5,214 nucleotides of DNA from Desulfuromonadaceae bacterium (GTDB taxonomy: Bacteria > Desulfobacterota > Desulfuromonadia > Desulfuromonadales > SZUA-540): NCBI GenBank assembly GCA_003250235.1, contig QKGY01000419.1, positions 1-5,214 of the forward strand. Direction: 5' to 3'. Numbering within the stretch: the first letter of the stretch is position 1; each line of letters starts with the position of its first letter. The notes beneath the pieces are model-generated. The model saw only the letters and a program-made list of their open reading frames with translations, did not search any database and was not told where the DNA came from. This document shows, piece by piece, positions 1 through 5,214 of the stretch. The position numbers were made by a program, and so were the translations under genes.

Positions 1-752
1 CCCTCTTCCCGCAACACATCCTCGTCAATGAGAAAACGCCCGGTGCTTTGCGCGGCGCTTCGGCATAATACCGCGTGGGCAGCGTCGGCAACGATGTCGG
101 GGGTCCGGCACCGCTCCGGCGCCACCAGACCACCCAGCATCGCCAGCGCAGCCGTATGAATCACGGTCCTGGGCCACAGGGCATTGACGGCCACCCCCTT
201 GGAGCGGAACTCTTCGGCCATGCCGAGCACGCACAGACTCATACCGTACTTACTGATGGTGTAGGCGCAGTGATCACGGAACCAGCGGGGGTCCAGATCC
301 GGTGGCGGCGAGAGCGTCAGGATATGGGGATTTTCGGACTTCAGCAGATAAGGCAGACAGGCTTGGCTGGCGAGAAAGGTTCCCCGCACATTGACCTGGA
401 ACATCAGATCAAGACGTTTCGGCGGCGTCTGAAGGGTGCCGGCCAGAAAAATGGCCGAGGCATTGTTGACCAGGATATCGATCCCCCCGAACCTCTCCAC
501 AGCACGCGTCACGGCTGTAGCGATTTGGACCTCATCCCGAATATCCATCTCCACCGCTAGGGCTTTCCCACCGGCAGATTCCACCTCAGCGGCAACGGTA
601 TGGATCGTCCCGGGCAGATTCGGATGGGGGCGACTGCTTTTGGCGGCGATCACCACGTTGGCGCCGTCCCGTGCGGCTCTCAGAGCAATGGCGGCGCCTA
701 TACCCCGGCTCGCCCCGGTGATAAAAAGGGTTTTTCCTTTCAAGGTCCCCAT
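1..752 (-). CDS. HSDL2-like short-chain dehydrogenase/reductase (3' end missing)
   Basis: An NAD(P)-dependent short-chain dehydrogenase, of which 250 residues are visible before the gene leaves the window. The cofactor-binding motif TGASRGIG lies at residues 12-19, NNAS at 96-99, and the likely active-site set is N121, S148, Y164 and K168 (YTISK). The segment AAKSSRPHPNLPGTIHT (about 36-52) and the stretch from YTISKYGMSLCVLGMAEEF to ALWPRT (164-196) are hallmarks of the HSDL2 (hydroxysteroid dehydrogenase-like 2) subgroup. Eukaryotic HSDL2 is peroxisomal, carries an extra SCP2 lipid-binding domain and is linked to fatty-acid metabolism. Bacterial members are usually single-domain, so probably only a few tens of residues are missing. 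The chosen ATG has GGGGAG six bases upstream. An in-frame ATG at 779 would add nine residues but has a poor ribosome-binding site. The gene lies 76 bases after the crotonase gene, last visible in the cluster. The true substrate is unknown; a role in lipid or acyl-CoA metabolism is inferred from family and context. Confidence 0.9.
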   Translation of the reverse strand, partial: MGTLKGKTLFITGASRGIGAAIALRAARDGANVVIAAKSSRPHPNLPGTIHTVAAEVESAGGKALAVEMDIRDEVQIATAVTRAVERFGGIDILVNNASAIFLAGTLQTPPKRLDLMFQVNVRGTFLASQACLPYLLKSENPHILTLSPPPDLDPRWFRDHCAYTISKYGMSLCVLGMAEEFRSKGVAVNALWPRTVIHTAALAMLGGLVAPERCRTPDIVADAAHAVLCRSAAQSTGRFLIDEDVLREE

Positions 753-828
753 AGCGGTCTCCCCGTCCTCAAGCTCCATTCAAAGATTACCTACAGGCCA
801 TCCGAAATCCCGACACGATCCGCTCGGA

Positions 829-1611
829 TCACCCTTCGCCCGATTCCCCGGACCTCTTTTCAAAAAAAGCGGCAATGGCCTTGCGGGAATCGGGTTTTTC
901 CAGAAGTTCCATAAAATATCGGGACTCCTGATCCAGCGCAGAGTGTACGGGCCCGGCAAACGATGCCTTCAACAGCTCCTTGGTGATCCGGATCGCTTCG
1001 GCGGGCATCGCGGCCAGCTTCCGGGCTGCGTTCAACGCCGTATCGATGATCTGTTCCGCAGGCAGAACGTGATTCACGAGCCCGATCTCCCGGGCCAGCT
1101 CCGATGAAAACGGCTCTGCGAGCATCAGCAGCTCTGCAGCGCGTCGATGCCCGGCAAGACGAGGCAGCAGATAACTGGACGCCGCTTCCGGGCAGAGCCC
1201 GAGCCGTACAAACGGAAGCTGAAAAATGGCGTTGTCTGCGGCGTAGACCAGGTCGCAATGCAGCAGCAGGGTCGTCCCGATCCCGACGGCAAGTCCGTGC
1301 ACCGCCGCCACCACCGGCTTACGAAACCGGCTGATCCGAGAGAGGAAATCCAGAACGGGCGAGGCACTCTCAACATCGGAAAAGCGACTGAAATCGCTGA
1401 GATCATTGCCGCTGGTAAAGCACTCGTCCCCCCCGTAGATAAAAAGCACCCGTACGCTGTCGTCGCGATCCGCTTCATCCAGGATTCTGACCAGCGAGGC
1501 ATACATGGCCAGGTTCAGGGCATTTTTCTTGCCGGGTCGTCGGAGACCGACATGGAGAATCCCCTGCTCATAGGAAGTTTCAATGCCGCCCACTGCGTCA
1601 GTAACCGCCAT
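829..1611 (-). CDS. Crotonase-family enoyl-CoA hydratase/isomerase, Eci-like active site
   Basis: A 260-residue protein of the crotonase superfamily, the normal length for a single-domain member. These enzymes bind acyl-CoA thioesters through an oxyanion hole formed by backbone NH groups; here the first element is SGNDL (67-71) and the second is in HGLAVGIG (105-112). By eye alignment to rat mitochondrial enoyl-CoA hydratase, its two catalytic glutamates (Glu144 and Glu164) are replaced by T113 or T114 and F134. A glutamate is instead present at E142 in LGLCPEAASSY, matching the PEG motif of ECI2/yeast Eci1-type delta3-delta2-enoyl-CoA isomerases, where that glutamate is the catalytic base. 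An isomerase acting on unsaturated fatty acids therefore seems more likely than a classical hydratase, though substrate is not provable here. The ATG at 1611 is chosen because AAGGAG sits six bases ahead of it; a TTG seven codons upstream overlaps that signal and is unlikely to be the start. It lies 24 bases after the chalcone-isomerase-like gene. The product is expected to be cytoplasmic. Confidence 0.93.
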   Translation of the reverse strand: MAVTDAVGGIETSYEQGILHVGLRRPGKKNALNLAMYASLVRILDEADRDDSVRVLFIYGGDECFTSGNDLSDFSRFSDVESASPVLDFLSRISRFRKPVVAAVHGLAVGIGTTLLLHCDLVYAADNAIFQLPFVRLGLCPEAASSYLLPRLAGHRRAAELLMLAEPFSSELAREIGLVNHVLPAEQIIDTALNAARKLAAMPAEAIRITKELLKASFAGPVHSALDQESRYFMELLEKPDSRKAIAAFFEKRSGESGEG

Positions 1612-1617
1612 AGTCAG

Positions 1618-1623
1618 CTCCTT
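1618..1623 (-). promoter_or_regulatory. Ribosome-binding site AAGGAG of the crotonase gene
   Basis: The minus strand reads AAGGAG followed by six bases and then ATG at 1611. This near-consensus Shine-Dalgarno decides the start: a longer reading from TTG at 1632 would place the signal inside the coding sequence and leave no good site of its own. Confidence 0.8.
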
Positions 1624-1635
1624 TTCCCGCAAGGC

Positions 1636-2205
1636 TCAGGACTGTTTCCCCGAAAGCATGCCGTCCTTGAGCCGTTGATCGGCCGGCGTATTGCCCAGAT
1701 AGATGCCCAGCACCCCGCGAGCCAAGTCCGCGGACGTCATCTCCCCGAGCAGGACACCATTCTGGGTGGCCCTTACCGTCCCGTCAGCCCTCAGAATCAG
1801 ATCGACCTGATCCCCTCGCACAAAATCTCGGGTAAACCAGGACAGAAAACGCCTTACCTCATCACTCTCGGCAATACGGGGGGAGTTGTTGCGGATTCCT
1901 TCGGCAAACGCCTCGACGATCTTTTCCCGATCGACCTTTCGGTAAAGAAAATCCATGCGGATCAGCTTTGCCGAAGGATCCTCCAGTGCCTGCTCGTATC
2001 GGGTCAAGGGATGTGCGCTATAAAGAGACCCGATATAAATATCGAAGAAGAATTTCGTACGAATGCCGTAGCCGTTCAGCGCCAGGGACTGCCCCTGCAC
2101 CTCTACCTGAGGGTCCAGAGTCACCCCGTTCACCTCAAGCGCGTAAACAGAGCCCGCACTCAGTATCAGCATCAATAGCCCCAACAACCCGCGTTTCATA
2201 GGCAT
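1636..2205 (-). CDS. Exported chalcone-isomerase-like protein
   Basis: A 189-residue protein with a typical Sec signal peptide: basic MPMKR, a hydrophobic stretch LLGLLMLILSAGSV and a probable cleavage after VYA (residue 22). The mature part resembles the bacterial chalcone-isomerase-like domain (Pfam Chalcone_3), with GYGIRTKFFFDIYIGSLY (45-62), KLIRMDFLYRKVDREKIVEAF (80-100) and EGIRNNSP (102-109). Most bacterial members are not flavonoid enzymes. Plant relatives (FAP proteins) bind fatty acids, using a conserved arginine and tyrosine; R49 and one of Y57 or Y62 are candidates here, which is inference. No lipobox cysteine is seen, so the protein is probably periplasmic or otherwise extracytoplasmic. 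The start is uncertain between ATG at 2205, with GGGAG only three bases ahead, and ATG at 2199 (MKRG...), with nine bases; the choice changes two residues. It follows the hydrolase gene by 17 bases, so translation is likely coupled. A fatty-acid binding or delivery role would suit the operon but is untested. Confidence 0.85.
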   Translation of the reverse strand: MPMKRGLLGLLMLILSAGSVYALEVNGVTLDPQVEVQGQSLALNGYGIRTKFFFDIYIGSLYSAHPLTRYEQALEDPSAKLIRMDFLYRKVDREKIVEAFAEGIRNNSPRIAESDEVRRFLSWFTRDFVRGDQVDLILRADGTVRATQNGVLLGEMTSADLARGVLGIYLGNTPADQRLKDGMLSGKQS

Positions 2206-2222
2206 GCTCTCCCACGTTTATT

Positions 2223-3158
2223 TCAGCCGACATCCCTGCGATTCGTCCCCTCGCCGGACAGCCCCAGGCCAGCCAGAGCCCCCGCCAGCAGATCCGGACG
2301 GGCCAGATAATCGCGCATGAAGACAATCTCCGACGCTTTGAGATAGGCGACAAAGGGATCCGGAAAGGTTTCGCCGTACATATAGGCGATGATCCGTTTC
2401 ACAGACAGCTCGTCAGGGAAGGACGCCAGTTTTTCAGCCCGCTGGATCAGCTTGCCGGTATAAAACAGAACCGTTTCCTCCAGACTGTCGATTCCCTTGC
2501 GGTGACCGGGAAGGACCTCCATCCCCTTCAAAGCCCGAAGCTTTAAGAGGCTCTGACAATAGGCCTCATAGTTTTGAAACCGTCCGGTCAGGCTGTCTAG
2601 ATCAAGATCAAGCAGAGGGACCTGAAAGATGCCCCGCAGCAGGATATCGCCGGTCACGGCCTGATCGCCCACAAGGTAAACCAGGTCACTCTGCGAATGC
2701 CCCGGACAAGAGAGAACCGATATTCCCAAGCGTTCAGGGATCGGAGAGTCCTCGACGGTTTGCGCCCTCTGCGGGGGAACGGGGAATATCTGGCCTTTTT
2801 CGAGCCGCCGGTTGAAGCGGTCGAGAAACGCATCGTCAAACCCCATGCCCCGCAGCTCGTTTTCCAAGAAGGCGATGCGCCGGTCATGATGAACCCCCTT
2901 GAGCATATCCTTGCGGGGGATATAGATGGCGGCATCGGAATTCTCGGCGATCAGGGGAGCCAGGCCGCAATGATCGATATGGGCGTGGGTGATAAACACA
3001 TGACGGAGCTTTTGCAGATCGACATGCCTCTGCAGAAACGCCCAAGCCTCATCGGTGGGCGGACCGGCATCGAAAAGGGTCAACTCCCCCCGTATCTCGG
3101 TCAGATAAAAGTGAACCTCGCCCACCATATAGGGGGTATTGACGGTCAGTTGCCGCAT
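2223..3158 (-). CDS. Metallo-beta-lactamase-fold hydrolase
   Basis: A 311-residue zinc hydrolase of the MBL superfamily. All metal-ligand motifs are visible: THAHIDH (57-63, giving H58, H60, D62, H63), PGH with H154, GD with D171, and PGHR with H219. A DAG turn near residues 30-32 follows the first beta strands, and no signal peptide is seen, so the enzyme is probably cytoplasmic. After the core, from about residue 225, comes a largely helical tail (SLEETVLFYTGKL, then ELSVKRIIAYMYG) resembling the winged-helix-like C terminus of LACTB2/glyoxalase-II-like proteins. Members of this group include thioesterases, glyoxalase II and RNases, so the substrate cannot be fixed; the setting among acyl-CoA genes favours a thioester or other ester hydrolase, which is inference. 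The ATG at 3158 is preferred to the overlapping GTG at 3161, because AGGA lies six bases before the ATG but only three before the GTG. It begins 51 bases after the dehydrogenase gene, directly behind a strong hairpin. Confidence 0.93.
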   Translation of the reverse strand: MRQLTVNTPYMVGEVHFYLTEIRGELTLFDAGPPTDEAWAFLQRHVDLQKLRHVFITHAHIDHCGLAPLIAENSDAAIYIPRKDMLKGVHHDRRIAFLENELRGMGFDDAFLDRFNRRLEKGQIFPVPPQRAQTVEDSPIPERLGISVLSCPGHSQSDLVYLVGDQAVTGDILLRGIFQVPLLDLDLDSLTGRFQNYEAYCQSLLKLRALKGMEVLPGHRKGIDSLEETVLFYTGKLIQRAEKLASFPDELSVKRIIAYMYGETFPDPFVAYLKASEIVFMRDYLARPDLLAGALAGLGLSGEGTNRRDVG

Positions 3159-3171
3159 CACCTATCCTGCC

Positions 3172-3199
3172 GACCCGGCCCCTCCCTGCGGGCCGGGTC
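3172..3199 (-). other. G+C-rich intercistronic hairpin ahead of the MBL hydrolase gene
   Basis: A perfect 10-bp inverted repeat (gacccggccc at 3172-3181 and gggccgggtc at 3190-3199) with an 8-base loop lies between the dehydrogenase stop and the hydrolase start. In the direction of transcription it is preceded by an A-rich stretch and followed by GGCAGGATAGG, not by a U run, so it is not a standard intrinsic terminator for the operon. The T-rich side faces the plus strand, where no gene is being read. Its foot is three bases from the AGGA ribosome-binding site, so it could influence translation of the hydrolase or protect the upstream mRNA from exonucleases. The structure is seen directly; the function is inference. 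Confidence 0.6.
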
Positions 3200-3209
3200 T
3201 TTCTTCGGT

Positions 3210-4988
3210 CTAAAAGATGTATTTCTGGGCCGCCAGAGCTTCCTGGGCCAGGCGCCGCTTGGCCTGAAGCAGACCTGTCGCGTCATAGCGGGTATAGCGG
3301 CGGATCCCGCTCAGGATCATGGTGAGGGTATCGCCCTCTTCGACGTAGAAGGCGCCGCGCCGCGCCGCTGAGGCCAGGGCCTCGCTGGCCTGGAAGGCAC
3401 ACACGGTCACGACGGCCGAGAGCAGTTCTTTCCGGGTGTCGCTGGCGCGGTCATAAACTTTTTCGGCACGCAAAACGGCACTCTCCAGGGCAAAGATCTG
3501 GATGGCGATATCGGCGGCGGCCATCAGGATCTCCTGTTCCTCCTGCAACTGGGTCATATACTTTTTCACAGCGGCCCCGGCCAGGATCAGGAAAACGGCC
3601 TTGAGATTCTTCAGCAGGTTTTTCTCTCGGGCAAAAGGCTGCGTCTCGTCAATCTCGTCGAAGGAAGGGGTCATCAGGGACTCAAAGGCCTTCATCGCCT
3701 CTTTCTGAAGAGGAAGCTCGCCTTTCATCGCTTTGCGAAGGATCATCCCGGGGATCAGCAGGCGGTTCACCTCGTTGGTCCCTTCGAAGATGCGGTTGAT
3801 CCGCTCGTCCCGGTAGAACCGCTCGGCCGGGTATTCGCTGACAAAACCGTAACCGCCATAGATCTGTACGACCTCGTCGACGACATCGGCGAGCACCTCA
3901 CTGCAGTAAACCTTCGAGATGGCGCATTCGGTGGCGTATTCTTCGATCCCTTTCTGATACAGCTCGTAATAGTTGGCGGCTCCCTTGTCGATAGTGGCCA
4001 GCTTGGTGTCGAGCAGTCCGGCCAACCGATAAACCAGGGATTCAGACGCATAGGTTGCGGCCGTCATATTGGCAACCTTCTCCTGAATCGCCCCGAAGGA
4101 AGCGATCGGGCGGCCGAACTGTTTGCGTTCGTTGGCGTAATGAAGCCCCTCGGCCATCGCCATCTTGGCCGCGCCTGTCACCCCGGCACCGAGTTTGAAC
4201 CGGCCGACGTTCAAGACATTGAAAGCAATCTTGTGCCCTTTTCCAATCTCCCCGAGGACGTTCTCCACCGGAACCTTGCAGTTATCAAGAATGATCTGGG
4301 TCGTGGATGACCCTTTGATGCCGAGCTTTTTCTCCTCGGCACCCACGACAAGCCCTTCGAACCCCTTCTCCACCAGGAAGGCGGTAAAGTGCTGTTTGTC
4401 GATTTTGGCGAACACCGTAAAGAGATCGGCGAATCCGCCGTTAGTGATAAACTGCTTGGTACCGTTGAGAATATAATGGGTGCCGTCGGGCGAGAGGGTT
4501 GCCGATGCCCTCGCTCCCAAAGCATCACTGCCGGAGTCGGGCTCGGTCAGACAATAGGCGGCGATCCATTCGCCGGTGATGATCTTCTCGAGATACTTAT
4601 CTTTCTGGGCGGCGGTGCCGTAGTAGACCAGAGGCAAGGTGCCGATACCGGAATGGGCGGCATAGGCTACGGAGAAGGATCCGGCATAGGAGATCTTCTC
4701 GCCGACCAGCATACTGGTCGCCTTGTCCAGCTCCAGCCCTCCATATTCCTCGGGAGCGTCGATCATCAGCAGACCCAGTTCGCCGCACTTGCGCATCCCC
4801 TGCACGACCAGATCGAAATTCTGCTGATCGATTTCCTCGATATGCGGGGCGATGTCGTTGGCGACGAACTGTTCGGTCGTCTCGGCGATGGCCCTCTGCT
4901 CATCGGAAAAATCTTCCGGGGTGAACACATCCGCCTTGTCCACCTCGGTGACCAGGAACTCTCCTCCCTTGTATATTCTCTCCGTCAT
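3210..4988 (-). CDS. fadE: Acyl-CoA dehydrogenase, long FadE/YusJ type
   Basis: A 592-residue FAD enzyme that would oxidise acyl-CoA to trans-2-enoyl-CoA and pass electrons to electron-transfer flavoprotein, the first step of each beta-oxidation cycle. The first part (about 25-420) is the canonical dehydrogenase: an N-terminal helical domain, the beta-barrel with signature AYCLTEPDSGSDA (144-156), then the C-terminal helical domain with QIYGGYGFVSEYPAERFYRD (375-394) and the catalytic base E402 in RIFEGTNEVNRL. A further helical extension of about 170 residues follows, as in VLCAD/ACAD9 and B. subtilis FadE (YusJ). From memory the similarity to YusJ is strong along the core, including KGGEFL near the start, VFTPEDF and LRKAMKGELPL. 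Such extensions are associated with long-chain substrates. The ATG has GAGGTG four bases ahead. It begins 37 bases after the thiolase stop, the same thiolase-dehydrogenase order as fadA-fadE in B. subtilis. No key residue is missing. Chain-length preference is inferred. Confidence 0.96.
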   Translation of the reverse strand: MTERIYKGGEFLVTEVDKADVFTPEDFSDEQRAIAETTEQFVANDIAPHIEEIDQQNFDLVVQGMRKCGELGLLMIDAPEEYGGLELDKATSMLVGEKISYAGSFSVAYAAHSGIGTLPLVYYGTAAQKDKYLEKIITGEWIAAYCLTEPDSGSDALGARASATLSPDGTHYILNGTKQFITNGGFADLFTVFAKIDKQHFTAFLVEKGFEGLVVGAEEKKLGIKGSSTTQIILDNCKVPVENVLGEIGKGHKIAFNVLNVGRFKLGAGVTGAAKMAMAEGLHYANERKQFGRPIASFGAIQEKVANMTAATYASESLVYRLAGLLDTKLATIDKGAANYYELYQKGIEEYATECAISKVYCSEVLADVVDEVVQIYGGYGFVSEYPAERFYRDERINRIFEGTNEVNRLLIPGMILRKAMKGELPLQKEAMKAFESLMTPSFDEIDETQPFAREKNLLKNLKAVFLILAGAAVKKYMTQLQEEQEILMAAADIAIQIFALESAVLRAEKVYDRASDTRKELLSAVVTVCAFQASEALASAARRGAFYVEEGDTLTMILSGIRRYTRYDATGLLQAKRRLAQEALAAQKYIF

Positions 4989-5025
4989 AGATCACCTCGC
5001 TCGTGAATAGAAAACCGTAGCTGAC

Positions 5026-5214
5026 TCAGAGTTTTTCAAAAATACCCGCAGCGCCCATGCCTCCTCCGATACACATGGTCACCATGCCGTATTTCTCCTT
5101 GCGCCGGCCCATCTCCGACAGCAGAGTGGCTGTCAGCTTCGCCCCGGTGCATCCCAGGGGATGGCCGAGGGCTATGGCGCCGCCGTTGACATTGACGATA
5201 TCGGGATTCAGATC
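5026..5214 (-). CDS. fadA: Thiolase (acetyl-CoA C-acyltransferase), C-terminal fragment
   Basis: Only the last 62 residues are in the window; the 5' part lies beyond the right edge. The fragment begins DLNPDIVNVNGGAIALGHPLG and ends MGAAGIFEKL before TGA. It holds the two C-terminal thiolase signatures: NVNGGAIALGHPLGCTGA, whose histidine activates the nucleophilic cysteine, and CIGGGMGAA, whose cysteine is the second catalytic cysteine acting as acid/base. The nucleophile itself would be in the missing part. The enzyme would cleave 3-ketoacyl-CoA with CoA to release acetyl-CoA, the last step of beta-oxidation. A biosynthetic acetoacetyl-CoA thiolase is possible from the motifs alone, but the directly following acyl-CoA dehydrogenase argues for a degradative FadA. 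The gene appears intact as far as it is visible. Confidence 0.93.
   Translation of the reverse strand, partial: DLNPDIVNVNGGAIALGHPLGCTGAKLTATLLSEMGRRKEKYGMVTMCIGGGMGAAGIFEKL

Noticed and set aside
753..828. Possible internal promoter or small gene ahead of the HSDL2-like gene
   Set aside because: I see no -35/-10 pair with proper spacing and no open frame with a ribosome-binding site other than the nine-residue N-terminal extension of the same gene.
817..830. Short palindrome gatccg-ct-cggatc at the end of the crotonase gene
   Set aside because: Six paired bases with a two-base loop and no following T run are too little for a terminator or a convincing operator, and it overlaps the stop codon.
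75..1107. Overlapping plus-strand open frames of 161 and 223 codons
   Set aside because: Both are antisense to the HSDL2-like and crotonase genes, whose motifs are unambiguous. Neither has a recognisable motif.
1147..2178. A long plus-strand open frame of 343 codons
   Set aside because: It lies antisense to two well-supported genes (the crotonase and the chalcone-isomerase-like protein) and runs across their boundary. The translation shows no recognisable domain. Such stop-free antisense frames are common in G+C-rich DNA.
3172..3205. Plus-strand intrinsic terminator (hairpin followed by tttctt)
   Set aside because: The shape fits weakly, but no plausible plus-strand gene lies upstream of it and the T tract is interrupted. 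I kept the hairpin as a structure without calling it a terminator.
2697..3371. A plus-strand open frame of 224 codons
   Set aside because: It is antisense to the MBL hydrolase and the end of the acyl-CoA dehydrogenase, has no family resemblance and crosses the intergenic hairpin. It is a shadow of the real genes.
5021..5029. Nine-base palindrome ctgactcag near the thiolase stop as a possible operator
   Set aside because: It is too short and occurs by chance. No promoter elements surround it and the 37-base gap looks like ordinary operon spacing.

Overview
All six genes recognised in this window lie on the minus strand, so they are transcribed from the right end to the left. They form one tightly spaced, apparently co-directional cluster built around fatty-acid (acyl-CoA) beta-oxidation. 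In transcription order they are: the C-terminal end of a thiolase (FadA type), a long 592-residue acyl-CoA dehydrogenase (FadE/YusJ type), a metallo-beta-lactamase-fold hydrolase, a small exported chalcone-isomerase-like protein, a crotonase-family enoyl-CoA hydratase/isomerase, and an HSDL2-like short-chain dehydrogenase that runs off the left edge. The gaps are 37, 51, 17, 24 and 76 bases. Five of the six starts are visible, each with a plausible Shine-Dalgarno sequence. I see no promoter and no convincing minus-strand terminator between genes, so the operon promoter should lie beyond the right edge and its end beyond the left edge.

The organism is a bacterium of moderately high G+C content. 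The thiolase followed by a YusJ-like dehydrogenase of about 590 residues recalls the fadNAE arrangement described in Bacillus subtilis, which also occurs in other phyla. The exported chalcone-isomerase-like protein and the HSDL2-type dehydrogenase are, from general knowledge, more typical of Gram-negative proteobacteria. A deltaproteobacterium-like lineage (for example Desulfuromonadales) is my best guess, but it is an inference and nothing in the window proves it.

The core chemistry is clear. The dehydrogenase makes the 2-enoyl-CoA and the thiolase cleaves the 3-ketoacyl-CoA. A 3-hydroxyacyl-CoA dehydrogenase/hydratase (FadN or FadB type) would be expected upstream, outside the window. The downstream genes look like accessory functions. 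The crotonase lacks both classical hydratase glutamates but keeps a glutamate where the Eci-type delta3-delta2 enoyl-CoA isomerases have theirs, so it may help with unsaturated chains. The zinc hydrolase could be a thioesterase-like enzyme. The chalcone-isomerase-like protein could bind a fatty acid outside the cytoplasm. The HSDL2-like enzyme is presumably a fatty-acid or lipid oxidoreductase.

I found no RNA genes, mobile elements, CRISPR arrays or long repeats. No intergenic stretch exceeds 76 bases. The one non-coding structure of note is a perfect 10-bp G+C-rich hairpin just in front of the ribosome-binding site of the hydrolase gene. I do not see a clearly novel system. The most interesting point is the repeated pairing of poorly characterised accessory genes with a standard beta-oxidation core.
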